DNA of 64,000 nucleotides, from NCBI GenBank assembly GCA_030762895.1, contig CM061065.1, forward strand, positions 70,416,200 to 70,480,199, written 5' to 3'. Positions 32,299-44,587 of this stretch are shown in pieces. Position 1 is the first letter of the stretch. The number at the start of each line of letters is the position of its first letter. This stretch comes from Sophora flavescens. Lineage: Eukaryota > Streptophyta > Magnoliopsida > Fabales > Fabaceae. Below the pieces are notes generated by a model. It ran no database searches and was not told the DNA's origin. It saw nothing but the letters and a program-made list of their open reading frames with translations. The position numbers were made by a program, and so were the translations under genes.

Positions 32299-33388
32299 TT
32301 TTTTAAACAAAGAAGATATACAAAAACATCACTATATTGCAAGGCATCCCGACTATGTTGGTACCCCAAACAATACCTATAATCTGCAGCATATCAACAA
32401 TTTATTAAAAAAGAAATAAAGAATACAAAAATGGGGAAGGCATAGACCTTACCCATAAAACAAAATTTAAGTAAACATATAACTAGACAAACCATATCTA
32501 TTATGGTAAAAATCTTCACTAATAAAATCTGAAATAATGTTCCACCACATAAAATTTTGAATCAATAAGATTTTCAGTCATATCGGATAGCATGCTTCCT
32601 TTACTAAGATTTCCAGCAAGAGACACATTAGCCATAACCATATTCATTGCTGCCGTCAATGAAATAGCTTGATTATCAAACTTCAATTTGTTCCTACAAA
32701 ACCAAATAACCCAAGCTATGTTGACAATTGCTGAAGCAACTACATCTCGAACGTGTGAGCTCTAGTTTCTGTCACACACATTCAGAATTTCAGTCATAGA
32801 CCAATTGCTAAGACCAACCTCGAGGATAAAGAAGAACCAATTCCAAAGATTTTTTACAAAAGAACATTCAAAGAATAAATATGTAGTGGATTCATCAGTA
32901 CTACTAGCATAGCACAAACTACAATTGGAAACCACTATGCAGCCTCTCTTTCTCAACTGATCTTCAGTAGGCGTCATTAATGATTCTCCAAACTAACTCC
33001 ACAGATTTCTGTACCAAGTCCTTTGCTGATCAGAATTATAGATAAAATAATAAGCTTCCTTCATAGACAAAGAGCCTGATTCATTATTCCGTCTCCTTTG
33101 ATTAGTATGCTCAATAAAGGGGATTTGAATATGCCCTAATTCATCTAAAAGTGAAGGCATCTATTTAACAACAAATCTGGAAACTGCAGACTACCATTAA
33201 CAATGAAATGATTTAATTTAGCCGTCAAATTCCGTTGAACAACTACAGGAACATCTAACAAATATACTAAAGGCTTAGAGAGACACTGATCATAGCAAAA
33301 ATTGATAAGCTCACCATTTCCAGTCTGCCATGATGAGTTTTCGAGCACAATTGAAATGTAGTTCTTCAAACCATACCAAATAGCTTAT
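32299..33388 (-). pseudogene. LINE copy A, 3' part (zf-RVT; RNase H mostly deleted)
   Basis: Minus-strand LINE sequence parallel to copy C. The zf-RVT piece (32762-32977) reads GCIVVSNCSLCYASS and TYLFFECSFVKNLWNWFF; 33145-33369 has LENSSWQTGNGELINFC. About 430 bases that carry RNase H in copies B and C are missing at 32572, so RNase H is lost here. It continues at 55614 beyond the SIRE element. It keeps the empty site of the long-TIR MULE at 33039-33047. Confidence 0.85.
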
Positions 33389-35011
33389 TGTTGAAACCAA
33401 AGTGATTTGGATTTAATTAATCTCTAAGTTTTGATGTTAACAAAAGGATTAAATTTGTTTGGAAAAGTGTTAGTTGACATCTAACAAGGTTATCTAGTTT
33501 TGCACGATAACTTGAATATTTTAAGTTATGGAAATTTAGAAAAAGTTTTCATATATCTGCTTCGACTTTAAATAAGAAATCCACGTCCACCCGTGTAGAC
33601 AGGCTGCTCAAAAGCTTGGTAAAGTTATTTATATTTATATTTATTTGATTAGGTTGAAACTTAAGTAGACGAGGCATGAGAATTCCTAAGTAGACGAAAT
33701 ATTAAAATATTTCTAATAGATGATATCTAAGTTTCAAATTGAATAGACGAGCTTAACTTGCCACGTCATCAGACAAGATCTTTTTTTAAGAGTAGACGGA
33801 CTTTAATGCCACATCACTAGACGGAGATCAAAATAACTCACTGAGATATAGCAAGTCCAAAGACTTGAGTAGACGAGAGGATGTGCCACATCAGTGGACG
33901 AGCAAAATGAAAGAGTGAATAGACTTAGTTTCAGAAAGAACTAAGTAGACGCAGTTTTTAAGTAGACGAGCTCATCTTTATGATAAGCCTTCATAAATAA
34001 TTTCAATCCGGTCCACAATGAATCATATTTATTTCAAATGATTGATATTTATTTCAAGAGAATTTTTGTTCTTCTCATTTGTTTTATATGCTTAATGCTT
34101 TGTTTCCTTGTGAGAAAAACATAGTACCATCGAGGAAATACAAAAAGCAACACAATACAATGGGAAATGTAAAACGATCTGTATGATAACACCTTTATGA
34201 CTGGAAAAAGCTGGAAGTTAAATAAAGGAGGAAAAATAGTTTTCAAGCTGCAAATGCTCAGAGCAGTGAGCCTCCATTTTGTACTACCATGATAACCAAG
34301 AGTAAATTTCAACATGGCCACGATCAAGCTATCAGTCACAATGGATATTGTGCATTCAATGCTATCTCTAAACGAGAAATTCAAAATGATCGTTGAAGCT
34401 TTTCAAGAGTAGAAGAAGGTCACTATAAATTGATGACCTCAAGCGATGAAGAACAACTTTTGTCAATCCAATATTTGCGAGAACTAGCTCTCATTTCTTT
34501 CATTCTTTCAAAAGAAAAAGCCTGCATTCTTTAGTTTGAATATTCTGAAAATATTCAACAGATCTTAAACTTTCATATCCTCACACATAGTGAGTTAAGA
34601 AGATCATAAGTTAAATCTCTTTTTTAGAATTAGAGCCTGAAGAGGCTTGGTAAGAAAGGAATACTTGTAGCATGGAGAGGTGTTGAATACTTGGTTGTAA
34701 TCTATTTGGAGAAATAGTGGATAAAACCTTCGAGTCGAAGGGACTGGACATAGCTCTAGGTTGGAAGAGAGTGAACCAGGATAAAATCATCTGCATGAAT
34801 CTTCTATCCTTAAACTCTTACAGGTTTATTCGTTTATACTGGCTGTGGGGTTTTGATATTGCTTTTGTTAAATATCAAAAGTTCTTTTTCAGTGTGTGCA
34901 TCTGCTTTATATATCCTCGTGTGAGAAAAACGGTTTTAAAAGGTTGTTTTAGAATAATTATTAACAAACACAATTCAACCCCCCTTCTTGTGTTTTCCTG
35001 TGTCAACTTCA
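33389..35011 (+). repeat. SIRE 5' LTR
   Basis: Pairs with 53994-55613. Contains recurring 'AGTAGACGA' motifs (33660-33980) and a TATA-like CTATAAATTG near 34424. Confidence 0.93.
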
Positions 35012-35013
35012 GT

Positions 35014-35025
35014 TGGTATCAGAGC
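35014..35025 (+). other. SIRE primer-binding site, initiator tRNA-Met
   Basis: TGGTATCAGAGC two bases after the LTR, the standard primer site of plant copia elements. Confidence 0.92.
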
Positions 35026-35082
35026 TTAGCCTCGAAAGGGTTGATCATCTAACAAGTGCTGAGGGAGTACGATCCAACAACC

Positions 35083-35255
35083 ATGGATGCAGAAGGACAA
35101 GCTATCAACATACCTCCTCTCTTAGATGGAACTGATTATGACTATTGGAAGTAGAGGATGATGGCCTTCTTGGATGCACATAATTTAGAAATTTGGGAGC
35201 TTATTGAAACTGGCTACACAGAGCCAAGAGATGAAGCTGGAGCTGCTGTTCCTAG
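35083..35255 (+). pseudogene. SIRE gag, N-terminal piece
   Basis: Starts MDAEGQAINIPPLLDGTDYD with a YDYWK motif typical of copia gag, then an in-frame TAG at 35152-35154. It is cut at 35255 by Copia-3 and resumes after 41996. Confidence 0.8.
35251..35255. repeat. TSD of Copia-3 (left)
   Basis: CCTAG, identical to 41996-42000. Confidence 0.95.
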
Positions 35256-36965
35256 TGTAAGACTCAATGACTTAGAGATTTTAATATATGACAAATACAA
35301 TTTAATGTGTGTGCAAGTGTTTTAGTGTCAAATTGCAAAGACAGGTATCATGCCGTGATCAACAAGTTCATTAAGCAAATTCAAGGAAAATATTCAAGGA
35401 AGAACTTGAAGGAATCAAGGAGCTGCATGTAGAAATCAAAATGGTAAAGCCAAAGATCAAAGGATCATCAAGACCAAGCTTAAAGGAGAATTTTAGATTT
35501 AAGTCTTAGATGATTTGTAAGAGAAAGAAATCTCTGAGTCACAAAATAACTCAACTAAAAAGATGCATGAAGAAAATCAATTTTCATAACCTGCATTAAA
35601 AGGAATAAGTTTTTTTTTAATGAAAATGATTTTTGGAAATAAGAAAATTATTTGTCAGGTACAACCTTATAATCAATGGATGTATGTCTGCTACTGTAAC
35701 TGACAAATGAATTTAAGGTTCTTGATTCATACATAGATGTATTGAATGGGTGTACTGATGGATTAACCAAGTTCAAGATTTTGAGAAATTATCAGAACTA
35801 TCAGTATGAAATTGGTTAATACAGCCCTGTACTCAACCCCTATTCAAGAATCAGAATCAGGAAAACAAATTCTGTTATCAGACCATAATCTGTTTTAATT
35901 GATCCCAACGACTATAACTTGTTTTGCTATATATAGAGGGATCAAAGGAACACTTTTTTAAAAAAAAATATATCAAACATATCAGAAATTTTACAAAATC
36001 AATTTGAGAGATCAATTGTGAAAATCATTCATTTTCTTGCTTGAGCTTCATTGTGAAAAAGAGTGTTTCATTCTCATAAGTGCTTCAGTTTGTTTATCTG
36101 ACTATTGAGAGTTTAGGAATCAATTTTTCCGTTCTATTTGATTGTAAAAAGAGAGGGAGTCTCTCTGTGTGATTAGGGTGAGGTATCCCTAAGGAAGAAC
36201 ATTGAGGCTCTTCACAAGAGTGTGGTATCTCGAGGTGAAGGAGTGCTCTGTGGTGTAAAGGTTTTTCAAGCTACCTGGCTAAATCTTGTTGTGTTAGTGT
36301 GTGAAAACCCACAGGTGGAGTGGGGACTGGATGTAGGTCACAGTGGTGGTGACTGAACCAGGATAAATCTGGTTGTGTGGTATCTCTAAACTCAAACTCT
36401 TTAATTTCTGTCTTGCGCATATAACTGTGATCTTGATGTTCTAAGTTTTCAATTGATATCAGTTCTTGATCTGCATAATTAGTATAGAACCTTGAGTAAA
36501 CTGTAATAATAACTGTGTATTCAATTCTATTCTCAAGGATCAATATTTGAATTGAATCTTGCATCATATGTGACCAAATTCGAATAGCTTAATTTCTGTT
36601 TCTTGATCACTGAAACTGAAACTGAACTTCTTTCTATTTGATTCAATCACTGTTTGATTCAATCACTAAAGTGACAGAAGAGCTCGTCCACTAAAGTGAT
36701 AGAAGCGCTCGTCCACATAAGTGACAGAAGCGCTCGTCCACACAAGTGACAGAAGCGCTCGTCCACTCAAGTGACAAAAGAACTGATTTATCTTTCTGAA
36801 TTGATTTACCTCATCACCTTCTATTCAAGATTTCATAAAAAGCCCTTCACTGTTTTTGTAAAAGATCCCGAGGCAACTCTGGTTTGAAAAGTAAAGTTTT
36901 TAAAAAGGAAGAATTTTTGAAAACTCAATTCACCCCCCTCTTGAGTCTTTGAATCCAAAACAACA
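35256..36965 (+). repeat. Copia-3 5' LTR
   Basis: TGTAAGACTCAATG...AAAACAACA. TATA-like TATATATAG near 35929. Carries five units of a 25-bp minisatellite (36671-36795). Confidence 0.94.
36671..36795 (+). repeat. 25-bp minisatellite, 5 units (Copia-3 5' LTR)
   Basis: Units start with GTGACAGAAGCGCTCGTCCA at 36671, 36696, 36721, 36746 and 36771, a strict 25-bp period. Each holds the palindrome AGCGCT. Confidence 0.93.
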
Positions 36966-36967
36966 AT

Positions 36968-36980
36968 TGGCATCAGAGCC
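36968..36980 (+). other. Copia-3 primer-binding site
   Basis: TGGCATCAGAGCC, one base from the usual TGGTATCAGAGCC for initiator tRNA-Met. Confidence 0.85.
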
Positions 36981-37014
36981 AAACTCTTAAGTTTGGCTTA
37001 ACAACTATAAGAGT

Positions 37015-38470
37015 ATGGCTTCCAATGACTATTTGAATGAAGAGGCTTCCCTTGCACTCCCTTCTGCCTTCAATGGATCTGAGTATATCTATTGGAAGGA
37101 AAGAATGGTAATCTTTCTTGAGGCAGCAGGTGTTGACATATGGGATATAGTAGAAAATGGACCATCTGTCCCATCTACAGTAGATGCTAATGGTGCTCCA
37201 AGAAATAAGCCTAAAACTGAATGGAATGATGATGATAAGAAAAGAGTTCAATATAATGCACGTGCTAAGAATATTATAACATCTGCTTTAAGCCGTGCTG
37301 AGTTTCTCATGGTTTCAAATTGCAAATCAGTAAAGGAGATGTGGGATACATGGCAAGTAACACATGAAGGAACCACAAATGTCAAAAGATCAAGAATGAA
37401 CACATTGACACATGAATATGAGTTATTTCTCATGAATCGAGGAGAACCAATGGAGGTTATACAAATGCGATTCTCACACATTGTGAATCAATTGGCAGCA
37501 CTTGGAAAGACAATCTCTAATGAAGATCAAGTTAACAAAGTCATGAGATGCCTAGGTAGAGAACGACAACCTTAAGTAACTGCAATTTCAGAATCCAAAG
37601 ACCTTTCAACAATGTCAATTGCAGCGCTCTTTGGAAAGCTACAAGAACATGAAATGGAGTTGACTAGATTGGTGCTAAGTGAAGAAGAAGACAAGAACAA
37701 TAGAATCATCACATTCAAAGCTGTAAAATCTACAAAGGTTAACAGAAAGCTTAAGAAGGAAAAGAAACTTAAACGTGCATAAATAGATTGTGAGGATAAC
37801 AATCTTGGCTCAACGAATGATTCCAATGATGAAAAATCAAACTTGTGCTTAACTGCTCATCTTCATAAAGAAGATGATGAGGTAAATGATTCTAACCTTG
37901 ATGAATTACCTTCTTATGATAAATTGCAAAATGCTTTTGAAGAACTTCATAATAAATCCATTAGACTTGCTAGATTGCTAATTAAGTTTAAGAAAACCAT
38001 CACATGCCTAGAAGAGATGAATTCTGTTTTAAACAAAGAGCTAGATGAATTCAAAAAAAAAAATGTGCTGTCAAAGAAAGATTGGCTACTGTTTTGGAAC
38101 CACCTATATGTGATAATTGTCCTAAGTTGGAGAAACATATAAATCATTTCAATGGTGATCTATCTAGGATTACTAGTGATAATGATAACTTGAATGCATT
38201 ACTTGGACAACAAAAAGAAGTGAAAAACCAAGTTGATTTAGTGTACAAAATTGAGAGAAAGGCAAAAAACTTTAGAAAATTTCATGTTTCTCATTCTGCT
38301 AATACATCATAATACGCTAGATGTCATTATTGCAATAGAAAAGGTGCTTTCTGTAATTTGAGAAATAATTATTCATTGCAGATAAGGCAAATATGGGTTC
38401 CAAAAGGAACTTTATCACACTCTAACCATGAAGGACCCAAGAAAAGTTGGGTACCTATAGCACAAACATG
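37015..38470 (+). pseudogene. Copia-3 gag, broken
   Basis: Open for 186 codons from 37015: FNGSEYIYWKERMVIFLEAA and NAKNIITSALSRAEFLMV-like gag sequence with KSVKEMWDTWQVTHEG. TAA at 37573-37575 is in frame and gag-like reading continues after it (ISESKDLSTMSIAALFGKLQ). Later pieces are frameshifted; 37843-38142 is an acidic coiled-coil-like region. Near 38330 a degenerate zinc knuckle CHYCNRKGAFC has lost its His. The frame ends KKSWVPIAQT near 38470. Gag would package element RNA; this copy is dead. Confidence 0.85.
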
Positions 38471-38559
38471 AAATTCTGTTTTGTAGGTGTGATGGAAGGT
38501 CAAGAGCAAAAATTGGAATCATGATATAGAGCCTTCTCCAAACCCAAAATGGTTTGCTA

Positions 38560-39248
38560 GTCTTATGCAGACCAAACCAAGTACTGCAATGAGTTGATCA
38601 AGAAGTTTGGCGTGGAAAATGCTAAGGAGATGGCTACTCCAATGAGTACCTCCTGTTATCTGGACAAGGATGAGGAAGGTAAACCTATTGATGTTTCTAA
38701 ATTCAGAGGTATGATAGGCTCACTACTTTATCTTACTGCTAGTAGGCCAGATATCATGTTTAGTGTATGCACGTGTGTAGGTATCAAGCAAATCCAAAAG
38801 AATCACACTTAACAGCAGTTAAAAGGATACTAGTGAAACTTGCCATTTACTAGGAAACTCATTAGTATCATGGTTCAGTAAGAAACAATCTAGTGTGGCT
38901 TTATCCACTGCAGAGGCTGAATATGTAGCATTTGGTAGCTGTTGTGGACAGGTTTTATGGATGAAACAACAATTAGTTGATTATGGTGTCCAACTAAACC
39001 AAGTTCCTATTAGATGTGACAATACAAGTGCAATTAACCTAACTAAGAATCCCACAATGCACTCTAGAACTAAACACATAGAAATCAGACATCATTTCAT
39101 TAGAGATGATATTCAAAGTAGAGAAATTGAGATTGAATATGTTGATACAACTAAACAACTTACTGATATTTTTACCAAGCCCTTGAACAAGGAAAGCTTC
39201 TTTTTCATTAGAAGGGAATTGGGCATAATTGATCAATCCTATATCTAA
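38560..39248 (+). pseudogene. Copia-3 RT end and RNase H
   Basis: 38594-38812 encodes the RT tail: KKFGVENAKEMATPMSTSCY, then RGMIGSLLYLTASRPDIMF. A shift of frame follows, then RNase H at 38895-39248: STAEAEYVAFGSCCGQVLWM, CDNTSAINLTKNP, HSRTKHIEIRHHFIRDDI and DIFTKPLNKE. Integrase and the RT core are absent between 38470 and 38590, a deletion, not a gap in the sequence. Confidence 0.88.
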
Positions 39249-40233
39249 TCTCTAAAGAAACTGTTTATATGACTGTATCTTTGTGTAAATATGCTCTGAT
39301 TCTTGTATGATTTGATTTGGAATATCTATGAATGATTCGAAGAGAGTTTCAGAAGAAATAGATTTGATCAGGAATGGATCCCCTATGTTTTTAGTCTGAT
39401 AAACTCATAATACACAAGATTCTAATTCTGCTCGTCCACACAAGTCTTTGGACTTGCTAAGACCTTAATAAGAAGCTCCGTCCAATGACGTGGCATATGG
39501 AGCTCGGCTACTAGGTTACTTTGTGTTTTAGTGGCAAGATGGACGCACTTATTTTTAATTACGAGCCCTGAGGATTGAAGACGACGCCGATGTAGAATCT
39601 TATTTCAAAACTTCAAATCTTCTGAAACCCACTATTTCTTCACATAATTCCGTAACCCTAGCAGAGCTAACCTTAATCCTTCTTGTACCTGAACCAACCC
39701 TAATATGGCAAGAACCAAAAATACTGGATCTTCACCCTCAAAAGCTGCTGAGAAGAAGAGGAAGGAAACAAGGAAACTACTGCAGCTGGTACTTCAACTA
39801 GACAAGAAAACGCACCTTCTGATTTCCTGCAGAAACTGATGGTTTCTATTCTTTTTGGTTTGTCCCTGCACCTATCCCTCTATTATGAACAATTTTATAT
39901 GCTATGTTTGAATGTTTAAATGCTTGCCTTCTCTATTGCTTTGAATGTTTATTTTATTTACCTTTTTTATATTGCCAAAAGGGGGAGGAAAAAGTATGAT
40001 ATAGAGAAAGGAGATAATAACAAATTATACAGGCATATGTTGAGGGGGAGCTTATAAGCTTACATGATTAAAAGGGAGTATATCAAATTCTGCTATGATA
40101 ATACTTTTTGCTCTAATATACTTATGCTCTGATTCCATTATATAAATCTGTCAAAAACACTTAGCTTCTGCTACACTTATACTCTGATCTTATAATTTGT
40201 TAGAAGATTTGTCATAATAAAAAAGGGGGAGTT
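39249..40233. other. Copia-3 3' untranslated region
   Basis: No supported gene. Poly-purine islands (39980-39990, 40042-40050) and a final tract AAAAGGGGGAGTT directly before the LTR. 39705-39840 contains a degraded reading frame (ARTKNTGSSPSKAAEKKRK-like) that may be the start of a lost post-pol frame like that of SIRE. Confidence 0.45.
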
Positions 40234-41995
40234 TGTAAGACGCAATGACTTAGAGATTTTGATATATGACAAATACAATTTAATGTGTGTGCAAGTGTTT
40301 TAGTGTCAAATTGCAAAGACAAGTATCCAGCATTGATCAGCAAGTTCAATAAGCAAATTCAAGGAAAATATTCAAGGAAGAACTTGAAGGAATCAATGAG
40401 CTGCATGTAGAAATCAAAAGAGCAAAGTCAAAGATCAAAGGATTATCAAGACCAAGCTTAAAGGATAATTTTAGATTAAGTCTTAGATGATTTGTTAGAG
40501 AAAGAAATCTGTTAGTCACAAAATAGCTCAACTAAAAAGATACATGAAGAAAATCAATTTTCATAACATGCATTAAAAGGAATAAGTTTTTTTTAATGAA
40601 AATGATTTTTGGAAATAAGAAAATTATTTGTCAGGTGCAACCATACAATCAATGGATGTATATCTGCTACTGTAACTGACATATGAATTTAAGGATCTTG
40701 ATTCAATACATAGATGTATTGAATGGGTGTACTGATGGATTAACCAAGTTCAAGATTTTGAGAAACTATCAGAACTATCAGTATGAAATTGGTTAATACA
40801 GCCCTATACTCAACCCCTGTTCAAGAACCAGAATCAAGAAAACAGATTATGTTATCAGACCTAAATCTGTTTTAATTTATCCCAACGACTATAACTTGTT
40901 TTCCTATATATAGAGGGATCAAAGGAACACTTTTAAAAAAATATCGAACATATCAGAAATTTTACAAAATCAATTTGAGAGATCAATTGTGAAAATCATT
41001 CATCTTCTTGCTTGAGCTTCATTGTGAAAAAGAGTGTTTCATTCTCATAAGTGCTTCAATTTGTTTACCTAACTATTGAGAGTTTAGGAATCAATCTTTT
41101 CGTTCGATTTGATTGTAAAGAGAGAGGGAGTCTCTCTGTGTGATTAGGGTGAGGTATCCCTAAGGAAGAACATTGAGGCTCTTCCCAAGAGTGTGGTATT
41201 TCGAGGTGAAGGAGCGCTCTGTGATGTAAAGGTTTTTCAAGCTACCTGGCTAAAGCTTGTTGTATTAGTGTGTGAAAACCCACAGGTGAAGTGGGGACTG
41301 GATGTAGGTCACAGTGGTGGTCACTGAACTAGGATAAATCTGGTTGTGTGGTATCTCTAAACTCAAACTCTTTAATTTCTGTCTTGTACATATAATTGTG
41401 ATCTTGATGTTCTAAGTTTTCAATTGATATCAGTTCTTGATCTGCATAATCAGTATTGAACCTTGAGTAAACTGTAATAATAACTGTGTATTCAATTCTA
41501 TTCTCAAGGATCAATATTTGAATTGAATCTTACATCATATGTGACCAAATTCGAATATCTTAATTTCTGTTTCTTGATCACTGAAACTGAAACTGAACTT
41601 CTTTCTGTTTGATTCAATCACTCAAGTGACAGAAGCGCTCATCCACACAAGTGACAGAAGCGCTCATCCACTAAAGTGACAGAAGCGCTCGTCCACTAAA
41701 GTGATAAAAGCACTCATCCACACAAGTGACAGAAGCGCTCATCCACACAAGTGACAGAAGCGCTCGTCCACATAAGTGACAGAAGCGCTCGTCCACTAAA
41801 GTGACAGAAGCGCTGATTTATCTTTCTGAATTGATTTACCTCATCACCTCCTATTCAAGATTTCATAAAAAGCCCTTCATTGTTTTTGTAAAAGATCCTG
41901 AGGCATCTCTGATTTGAAAAGTAAAGTTTTTGAAAAGGAAGAATTTTTGAAAACTCAATGCCCCCCCTTCTTGAGTCTTTGAAGCCAAAACAACA
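40234..41995 (+). repeat. Copia-3 3' LTR
   Basis: Matches the 5' LTR. Its minisatellite has eight units (41626-41825). Confidence 0.94.
41626..41825 (+). repeat. 25-bp minisatellite, 8 units (Copia-3 3' LTR)
   Basis: Units start at 41626, 41651, 41676, 41701, 41726, 41751, 41776 and 41801. Variants CTCGTCCA and CTCATCCA alternate, which looks like CpG decay. Confidence 0.93.
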
Positions 41996-42000
41996 CCTAG
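41996..42000. repeat. TSD of Copia-3 (right)
   Basis: CCTAG, identical to 35251-35255. Confidence 0.95.
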
Positions 42001-43956
42001 AGCCCAATGGACTCAAGAGCAAAAAAACCAACATCAGCCTAATCTAAAAGCTAAGCACTATATCATGTGTGCTATTACTAGATCCGAACATGACAAAGTT
42101 CACAGATGCAATACTGCTAAAGAAATCTAGGATACTCTTGCCATAGCTCATGAGGGTTCATCAAAAGTGAAGGAATAAAAAATAAGCATGTTGGTTCACC
42201 AGTATGAACTGTTTAAGATGGCTGATCATTAAACTATAGATCAAATGTTTTGGAGATTTTAGATTATCACCAACAGTCTCAGATCACTTGGAAAAACTTA
42301 TGAAAATAGAGACCATGTCAGGAAAATTCTGAGAAGCTTATCCAAGCAATGGAGACCCAAAGTTACTGCTATTCAGGAAGCTAAAAATCTTAATACTCTA
42401 TCTCTAGAAGAGCTTATTGGATCACTCAAAGTTCATGAACTTGAACTAAATGAAGTTTCAGAAAAGGGAAATCTATTGCCCTAAAGGCAAAGAAAGCAAG
42501 TTCATCAAATGTCCTCAAAGCTGCTGAATCATCAGATGATACTGGACCTTCAGACAGTGATGAAGGGTAAGATGAGGATGAACTATCTTTCATCTCCAGA
42601 AAGATTCAACATATGTGGAGAAAAAAAGGTGGTTTCGGAAGGAAGCAGTTTAACAGAAAGTTTTCCAAGGAGAAGTCAGATTCCAAGGAAAAAGGTCCAC
42701 CCTTATGTTTTGAATGCAAGAAGCCTGGCCATTTCAAAGTTGATTGTCCTGAGCTGAAGGATAAAAAGAAATTCTTCAAAAAGAAGAAAGGTTTAATGGC
42801 TACGTGGGAGGATCTGGATCTATCTTCATCAGATGAAGAAGATAATGCTGAGGAAGAGGCAAATATCTGTCTCATGGCAGACACTGCATCAGAAAGTGAA
42901 TACACTGATGTTGAGGTAATGGACTCTGACCCGTCCACTCTTCAAAATGCTTTTGATGAATTGTTGCGTGAGTCGTCCATACTGTCTCGAGAGTATAGGA
43001 GTCTCAAAAAGAAATTATCTAAATTGTCTAGAGAATATGATAGGGTTTGCATTGAGAAACAAAACCTTAAAGATGATACTAAAATCAGTGAATGTCAGTC
43101 TAGTTGACAAAATGGAGTGTGAGCCTAATGTTTCTTGTGAAGTTGCAAAACTGAAACAAGATGTAACATATCTTACAGACTCTCTGTCAAAGTTTGTAGG
43201 TGGCTCAGATAAACTTCATCTCATTTTAAGGTACTCTAGGTCACCACATGATAAATCTGACATTGGTTATGATAAAGAGAAGCAAGAAGCATCTCACCAA
43301 AAGTCAACACCACATACACAGCATAGAGCTTCAAAAGCTCAAGCTAAATATGCTAAAACCAAGTCTAGCCTGTCCAACACCTTTTTCAAAGTGTGTGGAA
43401 AGAATGGGCATACTACATCTAGATGCATACATAATAAGCATAGAAAGCATTCTCGTCCAATGACTACTAACAAGAAAAGACCCAAGTCAGTTGGGGTACA
43501 TAAAGATAAGATAATACCTGTTGCAGATTTGCTTAACAACAGGAAAGAAACAAACATCTTGGTACTTAGACAGTGGGTGCCACGACACATGACAGGAGAA
43601 AGATGTATGTTTCAAGACCTTAGGGCCAAAGATGGTGGCTGGGTCACATTTGGAGGAAATCAGAAAGGGATGATCACTGGTAAGGGTAAAATTAGCAAAC
43701 ATCATTTTTCCTCCATTGACAATGTTCTCTTGGTTAATGGTCTTAAACATAATATGCTAAGTATAAGTCAATTATGTGATAGTGGATATGCTGTTTCTTT
43801 TGATAAGAACATGTGTAATGTCAAGAAAGATGATGGATTACTTTTATTCACTGCTAAGAGGCAAAACAATCTTTATAAGATTGACTTGGAGGATCTCTCC
43901 AATCAAAGTGTCTCATGTCTAGTGTCCATTGAAGATGAGCAATTGATTTGCAATTG
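42001..43956 (+). pseudogene. SIRE gag (rest) and protease remnant
   Basis: 42001-42600 is gag with many stops. 42613-43107 is open: zinc knuckle CFECKKPGHFKVDC, an acidic stretch (WEDLDLSSSDEEDNAEEEA) and a coiled coil (SLKKKLSKLSREYDRVCIEK). From 43075 another frame carries KVCGKNGHTTSRCIHNK, a second CCHC-like motif, then RHMTGERCMF where the protease active site (DSG form) is degraded to RQWV, and LLVNGLKHNMLSISQLCDSG. The frame ends at 43955 and integrase/RT are missing. Confidence 0.85.
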
Positions 43957-43999
43957 ATATATAGATCAAGATCTGCATATAATGTTCAATGTTTGCTTA

Positions 44000-44587
44000 T
44001 GTGCTCGATTTTAATCTGATCCTAGAGAATCTCACTTATCAACAGTTAAGAGAATATTTAGATACTTAAAAGGTACTACTAATCTGGGTTTGCGCTTTAA
44101 GAAAAATGAAGATTACAGATTAGTTGGTTTCTGTGATGTTGACTATGCTAGAGGCAGAATTGAAAGAAAGAGTACTAGTGGAGGATGTCACTTCATTGGA
44201 GCCAATGTTGTCTCATGGTCAAGTAAAAGACAAAGTACCATTGCCTTATCAACTGATGAAGCTGAGTATATTTCAGCTGCAAGTTGCTGCTCACAACGTC
44301 TATGGATCAAACATCAATTGGAGGATTACAATGTGTTTGTAAGTAGTATTCCACTTATGTGTGATAATACTGCTGCAATTAATTTGTCTAAGAATCCAAT
44401 ATTGCATTCTAGAGCTAAGCATATAGAGATTAAACATCATTTTATAAGAGATTACGTGCCAAAAGGTGTTTTTGATATAAAATTTGTAGATACTGACCAT
44501 CAATGGCCAGATATCTTTACTAAACCTCTTGCGGAGGACATGTTTATTTTTATTATAAAGCATCTTAATATGTTATATGTGGATTGA
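44000..44587 (+). pseudogene. SIRE RNase H
   Basis: Copia RNase H directly after the internal deletion: LSTVKRIFRYLKGTTNLGL (upstream of the frame start), DVDYARGRIERKSTSGGCHF, STDEAEYISAASCCSQRLWI, CDNTAAINLSKNP, HSRAKHIEIKHHFIRDYVP, DIFTKPLAED. The open part is 44090-44587 (165 codons). No promoter of its own. Confidence 0.88.

Larger units (their letters stand above)
35256..41995 (+). mobile_element. Copia-3: internally deleted copia element, complete ends
   Basis: LTRs at 35256-36965 (1710 bp) and 40234-41995 (1762 bp) with a perfect TSD CCTAG (35251-35255 and 41996-42000). Primer site TGGCATCAGAGCC; polypurine tract AAAAGGGGGAGTT. Gag and the RT end/RNase H remain, whereas protease, integrase and most of RT are missing. 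It inserted into gag of the SIRE element. Confidence 0.95.

Noticed and set aside
36671..41825. CRISPR-like array
   Set aside because: The 25-bp units are contiguous with no unique spacers, lie in an LTR of a plant element, and no cas genes exist.
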